Origin: Hygrophila difformis
Taxonomy: Eukaryota > Streptophyta > Magnoliopsida > Lamiales > Acanthaceae
Direction: 5' to 3'
DNA: 64,000 nucleotides
Assembly: GCA_030278955.1 (NCBI GenBank)
Contig: JAOANR010000002.1
Location: 15,398,238 to 15,462,237 of the forward strand
A program made the translations under genes and the position numbers. Shown in pieces: positions 1 through 11,649 of the stretch. The number at the start of each line of letters is the position of its first letter. The stretch's first letter is position 1. The notes beneath the pieces were generated by a model. That model worked only from the letters and a program-made list of their open reading frames with translations. It had not been told where the DNA came from and ran no database searches.

Positions 1-340
1 AATGAAAAATACAAATCCAAACACTTTTTCATGATTATCTGATTATTGCGATATGAAACAACATAAGCTCATCCAAACACTTAATTTTCTACAGCATGTT
101 TTGTTACAACAATTATCTGATTATCCTTTTCTAAATGCTGCAGCACTTTTTAAAACGCGCATCCAAACATCCTCTTAGCCCATAATCAATTTGATTTTAC
201 ATTATTTAATTTATATTAATACATTTTTGCCTGATACGAATTATGTAATATATTTGATTTTACATTTTTAAATTTATAATTTCCGAGATATAATTTTAAC
301 TCCATTATATATTATATATGTTAATTTATTATTATATATT
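1..340. other. AT-rich sequence, probable MITE remnant
   Basis: No gene is seen. The phrase atccaaacac recurs several times, and the stretch ends near 180 in a phrase (gcatccaaacatcctctta) of the kind found at termini of plant DNA-transposon MITEs. The other terminus would lie left of the window, so family and limits cannot be fixed. Confidence 0.3.
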
Positions 341-364
341 ACACTAATAATGCTACTGAACTAC

Positions 365-620
365 TCGACCAATGGCATGCCTCCCGCACCTGGCGAGACG
401 TCTTTGACCGATGTTCAGTTCATCATGTAGTTTGCAAGTGTAAAATGGTCGCGGATTGTTTAGCAAAATGTGGTGCATCTTTAGAAGAATTCTACACTAC
501 TTGGACATTCCCCCAGACTTCACGCACAGGGTGTTAGCGGCGGATTCTTCCGGCGTATGGTTCCCAAGAGCCAAAGTGTTAGCTCTTTTTTTCCTTTCTG
601 CTTTTGGACACCTCTTTTTG
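365..620 (+). pseudogene. RNase H-like fragment of a retroelement (LINE type)
   Basis: Translation across two frames gives a stretch containing VADCLAKCGASLEEFY and then WTFPPDFTHRVLAADSSG. An ADxLAK-type motif followed by a short tail is usual for the C-terminal end of RNase H domains in plant non-LTR retrotransposons and RVT_3 proteins. A frame change is needed near 510, at a run of C. No reverse transcriptase lies upstream, so this is a short dead 3' fragment. The LINE origin is inferred from the motif; a domesticated RNase H-like protein fragment is the alternative. Confidence 0.4.
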
Positions 621-778
621 TTGCACTTTTTTCCCTTTATTTTCTTTTCAATTTGTTATTTGGCGTCAGCTTCCCACAAAATAATGTTAATAATTTTAGA
701 ACATTGTTCACATACATATGGAGTGACTAATGCAAATCTAATCATGAATATATAATTATCATATTATACTATATTATA

Positions 779-953
779 CTTCCTCCATTTTTTTAAGTGT
801 TACACTTTCTTTTTTTGGGTGTTTCATAATAAATGTTACATTACCATATATAAATGCTTTTAAGAGTATAAAACTTCCACTAAAGCACTTTTATTCCTTG
901 CATTGAATCTCGGGTCATTTCCTTATGTTACACTTATTTTGAAATGAAGGGAG
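779..953. mobile_element. Stowaway-like MITE
   Basis: A 175-bp element flanked by TA on both sides (777-778 and 954-955). The left end CTTCCTCCATTTTTTTAAG and the complement of the right end CTCCCTTCATTTCAAAATAAG form imperfect terminal inverted repeats of the CTCCCTCCGT type known for Tc1/mariner Stowaway MITEs. It has no coding capacity. Confidence 0.7.
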
Positions 954-967
954 TATTATATTATATG

Positions 968-1450
968 TAGGGATGAAAACGGTATGGATATGATCAGATA
1001 GTATTGGATACGAATATATATTATCCCACATTTTTTTTTTCTCGGATTCGGATCGAATATAGATATGCCGGATACAAATACATGTCGGATATAGATTTAA
1101 TTGGATACAGATTATCGGATAATTTTTAATCTTTTTTGAAAATTTGATAATTATATAGGAGTAATAATTTTATATTTTGTTATAATTATTGATAATTTTT
1201 AATTAATAAATAATAATATATTAATATATTCGGATATCCATATTTAAAATCTGGATAATATCTTATCAGTTTTTAGATAAGGTCAGATATTTTTGGATAC
1301 AAATACGAATGCATATATTAAATTACAGATTCAAATTTGGATGCGACTATTGAAATATTTGGCTGGATAGTTGGATACAGATTCGGATTCGAATATAATT
1401 GGATACAGTATCGGATCGGTCTGATATTGACCGTACCCCTTTCACCCCTA
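968..1450. mobile_element. hAT-type foldback MITE
   Basis: The left end TAGGGATGAAAACGGTA and the complement of the right end TAGGGGTGAAAGGGGTACGG are terminal inverted repeats of the TAGGGxTG hAT class. Flanking 8-mers attatatg (960-967) and attataag (1451-1458) match at 7 of 8 positions, as expected for a hAT target duplication. The interior is full of ggatac and cggat words that fold back. It encodes no transposase. Confidence 0.75.
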
Positions 1451-1458
1451 ATTATAAG

Positions 1459-3938
1459 TATATATATTATACAAATATATAGTACTATATTTATTCAATT
1501 AGACGAAGTTAAAAGATGTATATCATAGTAAATCTTTTTAATTTATGTAGTGTTATTATACCGTTTATATTAATTAATAATTTCTTAAAAATATAGGATC
1601 GGTATCCACCTTATATATATATATATCAACCATTCAAAATTAGATTGAGATCTTCTGAAATAATAACAAATCACTATGCTAAATAAAAAGTTGGAAAAAA
1701 ATAAACAACTAATTTAAATCATCCCTATCCAATTTATTGGATTATTCCCAATTTTTCCAAATTCAATTAAATAATGATTGTTTTCTACTTTATAGTGAAC
1801 ATAAATAAATTAAAAAATATGTAAAAAAAATGTATCCAAAAGGAAAGATGTCAAAAAGGGAATAATCTATTAACAAAATGGAAAAAATACATCAATAAAA
1901 AATAAAGTGGAAATATCTCCAAATTTATTCTCTTCAGTTTTTTTTTTCAAATTTTGAATAAAGACCAAAAAAAAAACAAACAATAAAAAAATCAACATAA
2001 AATAGATTCATGATATACAAAGATTTTGAGTATTATACAAAGGAGAATCATAAAAATAATTTGTGGAGTATGACTTAATTGCAATCTTGAATTACAACAT
2101 GTAATCCTGTAAAAGTCATTGGAAAATCATTAGAAATATATATTTAATAGTACATAAGAAAAAACAAAAAAAACCCACTAATATTCACGTTTGAGTAAAA
2201 AAATCTTACATGAATAGCAAGACGAAGAATATATTGTAATCTGAGAAAAAAATAACCTGCAACAAAAGAAATATAGGAAAATATTGGGGTGTGAAACATT
2301 GTAATACATGAGAAGAAGAAACAAAAGACATTGTTCTAAATATAAAATCAATGTTGAGAAGACACAGACAAAGAATGAAGAAATAAAATGTGAGGTGATG
2401 AGAATTTCAAGACAACCATGATATTAGATAAATGAAAAGAATATTTATAGAGAAATAGGAGGAGGTTTGATGGAGATATATATGCAAATATTGGATGAAT
2501 AGAATCAAATTTGACATGATCTTCTAAAAATATATAATAGTTTAAATTAGTTAAAGATATTATAATATTTTATTAAGAATTTGTTAGGATATTGATGAAT
2601 ATTGATAAAAGAATTATATTAAACGTATATTAATTAATATTGGATATTAATATATATTTATGGATATTTCAATATATAATATTAAAATTTTAGGATTAAA
2701 CATTGTTGGATGAATTAAATGTGATTGTTGAAAAAAGGGGGTGGGGAAGTGGGGGGAAACTTGACTATATTACTTTTATATAGATATAGATATAATAAAT
2801 CCCGAATACTTTATGACGTGTGCAGACTCTTTTGTCCTTATTAAATTTAACTCATCCTTCTTAATTTTAAAGGGTTAATCAGTCATTACATGCTCATTTA
2901 TAGATCAACAGTTCTTAAGTTTACACATAATATGCTGACTAATTACACGTCATCGGACACATCATCAATATTTATATTTAGAAAAAAAATCTATCTATTA
3001 ATATAACAAAATCTTGAGAAAATCTTCATATATATTTTAAAAAGATATAATTGATCACAAATATATATAGATAAATTATTTGATTGTATACATGATATTT
3101 TAAAAAATATTAATACTATAATATTATTAAATAAATTTAATTAGGTTATAAATTTATGTCTAAAAATTATATAATCATATATAAAAAGGAATATAATAAT
3201 TATATTTTAAATAAAAATATTTCATTGAAAATATGATGTAAACATTAAATTGACCCTAAAAATATTGATTAATGTAAAATGACTAATAACCTAAAAATTT
3301 TATATCATTTTAAATAAATTCTACATATTTTTTTTTTCTTTTTAAAGAAGAAAAGAAAGAAAACGAAAAACAACTAAAACACATCATAGTTTAATTATTA
3401 GACATAATATCCTTAATCCAGTTATCCCCGTCTATTCCAGTATAAAATAAAAATGTATATAAAATTTGGAGTAAATTGTTATACATTTTTTTAACAAAAT
3501 GAATTTGTACCCTAAAAGACTTGGTATCGGAATATAAATTCAATTTTAAGGCTTATAATAATAATGAATTAAAAAATAATAAAAATTTAACTAAATTAAA
3601 TAAATATTAACTACCAAATTTTTTTCATAATCAATATGGAAAAGAAAAATTGGAGAAAATATTATGGACTAAAATAATATTTAAAAAATTAACAGATAAC
3701 CAAAACATAATTATAACTAAAATTTATTTTATAAAATTATGGATTAGTCCATAAAAATTAATCACAATAAAAATTTAAAATATATTACGTAATAAAATAT
3801 AAGTTTTAAATGATGAAAAGATAACAAAAAGTATAAATGATACTTATTTTTTTAAAAACTTTACGGATAATAGCCAAAATGTACAACATATTAGGGAGTA
3901 AAACTAATATTTTTTTAGAACCTTAATAATGCAAAATA
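1459..3938. other. AT-rich intergenic stretch without genes
   Basis: About 2.5 kb of strongly AT-rich DNA with many stop codons in all frames and no long frame. It may be Helitron interior, since a Helitron 3' terminus lies at 4458, but I could not identify a matching 5' TC end. Confidence 0.5.
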
Positions 3939-3940
3939 TA

Positions 3941-4132
3941 CTCCATCAGTTCCGGTAATACCATCCCAAAACTTCTGGACACGGTATTTTAGGTATGATG
4001 GGTTATTTTGATAAAGCGGAGTAATTAGTTGATGCGATGTTTTAGTTGATGTTTATGGAGTAAGTTTTTTCTAAAAAGAAAATGTGACAATTGTAGTGGG
4101 ACGGACCAAAAAGGAAAGTGAGTCGGGTGGAG
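3941..4132. mobile_element. Stowaway-like MITE
   Basis: Flanked by TA (3939-3940 and 4133-4134). The ends are CTCCATCAGTTCCGG on the left and CTCCACCCGACTCAC read inward from the right. Near the right end, gtgggacggaccaaaaagg resembles the subterminal part of many Stowaway MITEs. The inverted repeats have diverged, so confidence is moderate. Confidence 0.55.
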
Positions 4133-4424
4133 TAATTTTTTTCTAATTTTGAATAGTTAAGGGGTATTTATTTTCCACTTACTCTCATCATTTTAGATAT
4201 GAAAGAAAACTATATATATATATATATTTAATTTTTTACAGTAAAAATAATTTATTTTATATTATTTTTACCTGGGTTTGAATTCCTTCATTCATCTCAT
4301 TATCTTCTTTATTTTTTTTTTTAATTTTTTGTTGCATACATTTCAACCACTATTTAAGCAAAAGACTTTGAATCTCATGTAATCGAAAAAATACTATATT
4401 CTCATTTTATATCGTCATATTAGT

Positions 4425-4458
4425 TCAACACCCGTGCGTAGCGGGCGAAAAAATCTAG
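4425..4458 (+). mobile_element. Helitron 3' terminus
   Basis: A short GC hairpin (CCCG-TGCGTAG-CGGG, about 4431-4445) is followed by a short A-rich spacer and CTAG (4455-4458), with T as the next base. A hairpin about 10 nt before CTRR, with insertion next to T, is the known 3' signature of plant Helitrons. The 5' TC end and internal genes were not located, so this is probably a non-autonomous copy. Confidence 0.55.
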
Positions 4459-5771
4459 TTGAAATAAAAGATACAACTAAATAGAAATGGATGGATTATT
4501 TATTTAAAATAACTATAATATATATAAAAAAAAAGAGGTGGGGCGGAGGCCCACCGGGCCTAGGCGTGCGTCCGTCCCTAACTATAATGTAAGTTAATTA
4601 TTTAGTGATTAAAAATTTATTTGTATCATAATTTTATTGAAGGATTTTAGTTGAATCAATAAACAACCTACGGATTCTTTATAAAATCCAATTTTGGTTC
4701 GATTTCAATGTACGAGTTGACATATTGTGCCTTTACTAAGTAGTACTTTACTAGAAAACACCCCATGTTAAAGATATAATTTTAAAAGAAATTTTATTTT
4801 CATTAATATACATAATTTGGTTATTACTTAAAAATATTTTCTTCTCAAATTATGAATTTTATAAATAAAGTAGTACAGTAATAAATATATTTTTTTGTAA
4901 GTATATACAAAATGAAATAAACATATCAAATCTAAAAATATTCATATTTTTAAAAAGAGATACATAGTAGTGTTTTTTATAAAAATATAAGCATGTATAT
5001 AAATAAACATTTTTTTGGGGGAAAAAATGAAAGTCGAAGCCGTATTATACCAGTATTTGTCTGTTCACAACTAACAACACCATGTACATCATTATTCAAT
5101 ACATGTGTCACCCACCCGGCTAGGGAGAAGAGTGAACATGATCGTTACTTAGCCCCACTAATGGATTTGTCTTTAGACAATCTGCAGCAGCTTGATTGGC
5201 CTGGCCTCCCCATGAATGTACTTAATTTGTACTACCTCCCACTCCCAAGAAAGCATCATATCCTTATAGTATTTCGTCGATGACTAGTGCTAGTGCTAGT
5301 GCTATACTTTCTTCTATGGCCTCCCCACCCCTAAAGTCAAGTTGTTGCACTACCACCTCAGTCCTCAGTGTTGTCAAATTCCAAATGTAAAAAAGGGAGG
5401 GAAGGCGTCCAGAATCCCAAGCAAGCTGCAACATCAGTATTCAGTAGTAGTACAACACCCCCAAGTTTTCCAGGGCTAGGCCGCAGCAGTTGCCAGTTGG
5501 TTGATACTGTGTATTTCATTCTCTCTATTACAGTTGCAAAATACTACTACTACTAGTACATAGTAGTAGTATTTTCTATTAGTACTACTACATTATACAC
5601 CCACCCTAAAACTACCCAATATTTCTACATACTCGATATTTATAGTACTATAATCTTCTTGTCAATTGTCCCATCTCTTAGAGAACACATTCCTTGTCCA
5701 AAAAAATTGTCCCATCTCGCTGTCACTGACTGACTCACGGTGCAACCCATCCCAAGCTGCAGCGCAACTAC
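4459..5771. other. Intergenic region between the Helitron end and the cyclin gene
   Basis: No gene is recognised. A 96-codon frame at 4993-5283 has no motif I can place, and it overlaps the DNA downstream of the cyclin 3' end. The segment 5536-5595 is rich in tactac/tagtag repeats. Confidence 0.4.
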
Positions 5772-5777
5772 TTTATT
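5772..5777 (-). terminator. Candidate poly(A) signal of the cyclin gene
   Basis: The minus strand reads AATAAA 35 nt after the cyclin stop codon. This is the nearest canonical plant near-upstream element. The cleavage site itself cannot be seen. Confidence 0.45.
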
Positions 5778-5811
5778 TGTAGTTCCATTTTTTGAAAGCA
5801 ATTTTTCAACT

Positions 5812-7378
5812 TCAAAATCTTTCTTCTTCAATATCCCCAAAAAAGGATTCAGGTATTTTTGAAGGTGAACCGAGTGTCGATACGCCCTTGAACTGACAAT
5901 GCCAAAAAAGAGTAACAGATTTTCAATATTAATGAAGTCAAAGAACACCAAAACGCAAGCACTAACAAATGCTAAAACAAGCACTTAATTTGCAAACCTT
6001 ATGAAGTTTGTACTTCTCCTTTACAGCAACAAGAATACCTCCTTGCCTGTTCGATTGTAAGTCGTGTAAGATAGACACACATTCTTTTAGATCAGAAGGT
6101 TTGTATCCTAATTGTTGTTGCAGATCAAAATTCTGCACAAAACAGGACAACGCATTGGTTAAACACAGTGAACAATATACCAATGCAGACCAATCCCTTC
6201 ATATCAAAACATTAACAATTATGTCAGGTTTGTACCCAAGGGTGCTGCTTAGGTTGGAGAGTGAATCTTGCAAGGAACAAGACCGACGCCGCCACCAAAG
6301 ACGGCAAAAATTTCACACACCCATAATCAAGCAAGCTAAGCTCCCCTAGGTAGCATCCCAAAAACTCCAACTCCAAATTGGAATCCTGTACATAAACATA
6401 TTTATGTAAATTTACTCTTGACTTAATTATCAGTGTTGAAGAAAAACACCAAGTCTAATGCTTGGTGAATGCAAGCTCACCTTAGAATCTTGTTGAGCAA
6501 TTCTGGTAAACCTTCTGAGAAAGGTTTTCACTGTTGGATTCCCCATTTCAAATCTCAGTGATTTGAGGACATCAGCCTCCATCCTAACAACATCTTTCTT
6601 TTTATATGTGTAATCTGTGATGTAACAGAAGTCATCCACATTTGGGGGACTAATCTCTTCATATTTCCTGCAAATCGGAGATCGGTAAATGCACCACAAA
6701 GGGAAGGAATTCAGGCCGAATTAATTGTGCAGTTTCCTTACGATGCAATTAGCATTGAGGACACGCCGAGGAGCTGAAGCCTTTGCCTTTGGATGACATT
6801 CAGGGACAAGAATCGATCAATGTATGAAACTGCCAAGTATAGAGTGTCCGGAAGAAGCTTGTATTCCTCAGCAACCTCGACTAGCCAATCGATCAAAACC
6901 GATCTCATATGTGCCGTCACATCTTTTTGAACCGCCTGCAAGTAATCCGGGCAGGGCCGTCTCTTCGCCTCTTTCTGATCCAAAACACTAAAAATCAGAT
7001 CTTGATTGAGGAAAAAAAAAAAAAAGAAAAAAAGAAATGAATGATAAAAATTTTGGAATTTCAGCTTACCTCCATCTCGAGAAGATACTCGTCTATGTCA
7101 GAAGCATAAGATTCACACATCTGCGGATCATCTTCTGGAACAATTCTTGTCTCCTTCACCGGCAAGGCCAGCTTCCTCCCATCTCTCTTGGGCTTAATTA
7201 CCCGCACTTGATTCGACTCCGCTCTCTCATTCTGCAGCACATTTTGAATGTCCCCAAGGACTACTCTCTGCTTCTTGCTCTCGTGTAATTGCTGCTGCTG
7301 CTGCTTTATCGCCTCCTCCGCCGCCCTTTTCCTCGCCGCCAGGCGGGTTACCATCCTGCTGTTCTCCTGGGATGCCAT
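5812..7378 (-). CDS. CYCA3: A-type mitotic/S-phase cyclin (A3 class), six exons
   Basis: Regulatory partner of cyclin-dependent kinases, acting in the nucleus at G1/S-S phase (family knowledge). Exons in transcription order: 7378-7070, 6974-6742, 6667-6481, 6385-6236, 6132-5998, 5892-5812 (TGA). All five introns (74-105 bp) are GT-AG and phases agree, giving about 364 aa. A destruction box RVVLGDIQN lies at residues 38-46 and a poly-Gln run at about 26-30. The cyclin-N fold starts near residue 104 with the CDK-contact stretch [12 protein letters not shown] (126-137) and then AEEYKLL. The C-terminal fold includes [14 protein letters not shown]. The short N-terminus and the A-type LVEVxEEYxL signature favour CYCA3. 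The ATG at 7378 lies in good context, and the N-terminal basic and D-box residues follow directly. No disabling lesion was seen. It is the only host gene here that looks functional. Confidence 0.92.
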
Positions 7379-7479
7379 TCTCTGCAGAAAGTGAATTGAA
7401 AACACCGGGAAACTGCAGGGGGCGGAAAGATTGAGGTGGGCTAGCTTGGGAGTGATGAAGGGGGGAAGAGGGACTGGAA

Positions 7480-7487
7480 TTATATAA
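7480..7487 (-). promoter_or_regulatory. TATA box of the cyclin gene
   Basis: The minus strand reads TTATATAATT about 100 nt upstream of the cyclin ATG, which leaves a plausible 5' UTR of roughly 70 nt. This is inferred from position and sequence only. Confidence 0.55.
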
Positions 7488-7705
7488 GCAGAAACATCAT
7501 TTGACGAGGATGAAAGAAAGTGGGAAAAGACCGCCATCACAGGGGCAGTGGAATGTCCGAAAAGATACAAAATTTTTCGAAGGCGGGTGATTTTTCATTT
7601 TTGGGATGAAAAGCAAGTTTGATTTGGAATTGGGAATTGGGATTGGGAATTGGGAGGGTGCGCGAAGTGGTTTCCATTTGGGGATTTCGGCGGAGTAAGA
7701 AAATG

Positions 7706-7713
7706 ATTCGCGG
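7706..7713 (+). promoter_or_regulatory. Possible E2F site upstream of the cyclin
   Basis: ATTCGCGG fits the plant E2F consensus WTTSSCSS, about 330 bp upstream of the cyclin ATG. S-phase cyclins are often E2F-regulated. A single short match occurs readily by chance, so this is a weak call. Confidence 0.3.
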
Positions 7714-7974
7714 GTTGTGTTTTGGGTTTGAAATGAAAATTTCGAAAGTACCACTGTATTGGTACACTTCCATTGAAAAAAAGTCAAATATATCCTTTTT
7801 GTTTAAAAAAAAACCAAATCTATCCTTTTTCTATTTTATTACCGAATTTATCCTCTACATATGCTAATTATATCCGAAAATATCCTAAATTCACTAATCA
7901 TGGAATGCCTGCTGACGTGGCAATAAATTAACTTAAACCCTACACGCTGGATCGAATTTGAAGTGTGTCTCAAT

Positions 7975-8280
7975 TAGGGCTGGGGAAAAATACCGAATAT
8001 ACTACATACCGCACATACCGTATCGAAAAAATACCGAAAATATCGAAATTTTCCGTATACCGTAATTTTCGGTATGGTATCATACCGTACCGTAAGATTT
8101 CGGTACGGTAACGGTATAAATTTTTTGATACCGCGGTATATCGCTACCGTACCGAACTTTGGTATATACCACGGTATCGGTATATACCGCGATACCGTTA
8201 TATACCGCAATATCGATATGTTGGTATATAGAGAAAGTTCGGTATGCCGGTATATACCGTAATACCGGTATGTAGTGAAT
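7975..8280 (+). repeat. Left half of a ggtataccg-rich palindromic repeat
   Basis: Dense in ggtata/taccg words and starting TAGGGCTGGGGAAAAATACC. The mirror copy is at 11045-11390. The same word content is found in the hAT MITE at 28730-29272. It is noncoding; small frames in it are artefacts of the repeat. Confidence 0.7.
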
Positions 8281-11044
8281 TGTAACACCCGAGGAAAAAC
8301 AAATTCAAATTGTTTTGAACTACGTCATGACTTGATCCCTTCACAGGGTACGTAGGCAGCTTAGAACTAATTTCTAAGTTCAGTCACGAAATAAAACACA
8401 AAATACATCACGAATTAGATCACAAGGACGATAGGAGATGTTGGAACCAACTTAGACTAGGCTAAGTAGGACCCGGAAATGTTGCGAGCGATAAGCCGAA
8501 CTCGTAACAAGATTAAGGAGAAGATTCTGCAACGAAGACGACCCAGGGAATCGAGCTAACACGTAGAAAACCGATAGGGGAAAGCGAGGGAAGACCCGAC
8601 GGAACACGCGGAGCCGAACCGGCCGGTCCGGCCGGCCCGCGCTGTCCGCGCGCCGCCGCGCGGCCACCGCGTGGCCAAGGGCGTCGCGACGCCAGGCCTG
8701 GCGCGCGTGCTCCGCGCGACCATAGGGGTAGGTGCGCGCCACCTCCGCGCCAGAGGGGCTGAAGGTGTAATCTTTCCATTCGGGGGTGATTTTCTTGCCG
8801 AAATTGCATCTCCCTTCGAGGGAAACCAAATCCCAGCCTTAAGGAGGGCTTAGGGGCGGCTGGGAGACTCAAAACCCTAGTCCCACAGAAAACTCACTCC
8901 CACATTACTCCCAAACTTCCTCCCCAAGCCGAAACTCTTCCGACGACACTTTCCGGCAAGCATTCCGGCGACGACGAGGCGAGAGGAACCAAGCCCTGCC
9001 CTCTAGACTCTTGGTAAGCCATTGTGCAATGTTTCAATTCGTCCATAGATCTCTGAAACTCGAATTCTAACATTATTTCCTTACTACGATTTCACGTCGG
9101 AAAACGAACAAAAAGCGATCGGAGAAGTTGGCCGTTCGTCGTGACCCTAGGACATCCGGAAACCCAATCCAGCGACCCTAACATCATCCTAAGTAAGTTA
9201 ACACCTTACTCACAAATTTATGCGGTTGTTTGTTGTTTAAATCTCGAGATATAGGCTTGTAACAAAAATCGGTTTTCAAAAACCCTATTTTCGTCCAATT
9301 TTAAAGACTCGCCAAAAACTCGACCTTCGGGAATTCAAACCGAAAACTTTTCAACATAAAAGTTGTTCCTAACACCTTTAACTATCTTGTGTCCAAATTT
9401 CAGCCATTGACATTAAGTTTTGCTATCCCAATTTTCGCCATGAACTTTCTGCAACAAACCGAACGTTTTAAATCTGTGACAGATTCCTTCATTCAACTTG
9501 ATGCATGTTTTTCACCCATTTTTCGAATGATTTAACTTTGCATTTCTAAACAAAAGTTGTAGATAATTGTGTCTAGATTATGCCTACAAAATTTCACGAA
9601 TTTTGGTGTTCATTTGATATGTCAATCGGCCAAGTTTTTGGAACTGTTTTGAATTCGTTTTAAGGGCCATGAGTATGCAGTGTGTTGCACACGATTTTTG
9701 AGTACCAAGAATTCATTATTTCCAAAAACTTAAAACATGAAAGTTGTTCCTTAATGTGTCGTGTAGTTACTGTAAAAATTTCACATCGATTGGTTTTGAA
9801 ATGAATTTTTAATCGGCGTTACACGAACCTGTGACGAAAACAGTTTTTAAGACGTAAATTATTCTTTGCAATAAACTCAAATTTCAACTCACTTAGGAAC
9901 CTTATTTCCAAAAACTTAAAACATGAAAGTTGTTCGTGTGTGTGTTTTTGAATTACTGGCCAAGTTTCAGAATTTTTGGAGGAAAAACGAATTTTAAATT
10001 AAGAAAGGCGTAAACTGCCTCGAATAGGATTTTTCGAACTTGAGAAAACTCGAACTATGAAACGCGATATCGATCTTTTGATAACTTTGAAATACGAACT
10101 TTCGAAAAATCCCGTTCACTAGGCTGAGCCGATCTTCATACTATCATTATCTTTGAGACTGCCTCGTTAGTGGTCTCCTTACTATCTGAGATTGCCTCGT
10201 TAGTGATCTCGCGCGCTGTATTTGTGGACTGCCTCGTCAGTGGTCCTACTATCTTTGTGGATCGCCTCGTTAGTGGTCCTACTATCTTTGAGACTGCCTC
10301 GTTAGTGGTCTCCCATTGTTTGGACTGCCTCGTTAGTGGTCCTATGTTGAGATTGCCTCGTTAGTGATCTCCCGGTATGGTGTCCTCTTCTTAGTTTACG
10401 GGATGAAAAGTAAAAGACTCGTGTGAGTGTTTCATTATGCTTAAATCGTATTTATCCTGTCTTTAATTACGTATTTAAATTTTATGCATCTTAAATTATG
10501 CTTTAAATTTCGCTTTTTAAATTAAGTTCCTTAATCATGAATTTCCGCTGCTAATAAATCATGTATTTTTTTTAAATTCCCGTACGATAAGCGAAATCTT
10601 TAGTTTAAACACTTGTAACCCCTTTTATTTGTTAGTTAGGGATTAACTTACTCAGTATATTTTTATACTGACAACCGTTGTCATTTCTTTTTCTTACAGA
10701 GTACGTCGAGTGACGCATTGCATATGCACTTGGGGGAAATCATAATGGACATTTTAAATTTCTGCATCGTACTGTTTTTTTACCGGGTCTGTTAAACCCG
10801 AGGATTTGGCCATGTTGGCCGTGATTTTACTTTCCGCTGCACTTACTTTATTTATTATCCGTACGTGATAATTTCTACTATCGTATTAAGTATTATAAAT
10901 TTCCGGACTAAATCTTGAAATGTTTTTAAATCTTTTTCATACCCACAAGCCTTGCATTTCCTTAGCAAGCTCGGGAAGCCGTGTCTTACTAGGGAATTGC
11001 GGCGGTGACATCCCGGCCTGGGTTATCAAATCCGGGGTGTTACA
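8281..11044 (+). mobile_element. Solo LTR of a chromovirus-type Ty3/gypsy element
   Basis: It runs from TGTAACACCC to GGGTGTTACA with 5-bp target duplications tgaat at 8276-8280 and 11045-11049. The right end holds gcggtgacatcccgg, which corresponds (reversed) to a motif near the ends of elements A, B and C, so the sense is plus. There is no primer site, polypurine tract or coding region, so it is a solo LTR of 2,764 bp left by LTR-LTR recombination. A GC-rich palindromic part lies at 8570-8760, and tandem repeats at 10150-10370. It resembles remnant D at 37.7-38.5 and 48.6-49.4 kb. Confidence 0.8.
10150..10370 (+). repeat. Degenerate tandem repeat in the solo LTR
   Basis: About seven imperfect copies of a unit containing gactgcctcgttagtggtc, often followed by ctactatcttt. 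Unit spacing varies around 25-40 bp. The frame at 10170-10364 is an artefact of this repeat. Confidence 0.75.
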
Positions 11045-11390
11045 TGAATGTTCGGTATGTCGGTATATACCGCGATACGGTATGTCGGTATGTACTGGAT
11101 GTTCGGTATAGCGGAATATACCGAACTTACCGGAATGTCGGTATGGAAACGGTATGAAAATATTTCATACCGAAACTTTCGGTATACCGAAGATCGGTAT
11201 ACCGAAATGTTCGGTACGGCAACGGTATGAAATTTTTCATACCGTAAAGTTCGGTAAGGTATACGGTACGGAGAATTTTTTTCGGTATGATACCGTACCG
11301 AAAATTACGGTATACCGAAAATTTCGATATTTCTTTTTTCGATAAGGTATGTGTGGTATGCGGTATACTCGGTATTTTTCCCCAGCCTTA
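11045..11390 (-). repeat. Right half of the ggtataccg-rich palindromic repeat
   Basis: Inverted counterpart of 7975-8280, ending ggtatttttccccagcctta. Separated from its partner by the solo LTR. Confidence 0.7.
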
Positions 11391-11649
11391 ATTGAGAGAC
11401 ACTTCAAATCCCATCCAGCGTGTAGGGTTTAAGTTAATTTATTGCCACGTCAGCAGGCATTCCACGATTAGTGAATTTAGGATATTTTCGGATATAATTA
11501 GCATATGTAGAGGATAAATTCGGTAATAAAATAGAAAAAGGATAGATTTGGCTTTTTTTGAAACAAAAAGGATATATTTGACATTTTTTCCCACTTCCAT
11601 TTGTAGACCAGTCGCCTCCGATCCATGGACCATGGGTTTAATCTTGTTA

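Larger units (their letters stand above)
7775..11592. mobile_element. Mutator-like (MULE) foldback element with an insertion
   Basis: Perfect 9-bp duplications acttccatt at 7766-7774 and 11593-11601 flank the element; 9 bp is the Mutator target-site length. The left arm 7775-8280 and right arm 11045-11592 are inverted copies of each other (TIRs of about 0.5 kb), beginning GAAAAAAAGTCAAATATATC and, on the complement, GGGAAAAAATGTCAAATATA. No transposase is present. The arms would fold into a long hairpin. The centre is interrupted by a solo LTR (8281-11044). The inner part of each arm (7975 inward, 11390 inward) starts with TAGGGCTGGGG-like hAT termini, so the arms may themselves hold a hAT-like palindrome. 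Confidence 0.85.

Noticed and set aside
456..755. A 99-codon plus-strand frame as a gene
   Set aside because: Only its first half resembles an RNase H tail, in a frame-shifted fragment; the rest is low-complexity hydrophobic text from AT-rich DNA.
7974..8288. Tyr/Ile/Pro-rich minus-strand frame
   Set aside because: It is the ggtataccg repeat read as protein.
7967..11398. Separate hAT insertion inside the MULE arms with its own 8-bp duplication
   Set aside because: Flanks gtctcaat and attgagag are inverted, not direct, repeats, so an independent insertion could not be shown; the ends were kept as part of the MULE arms.
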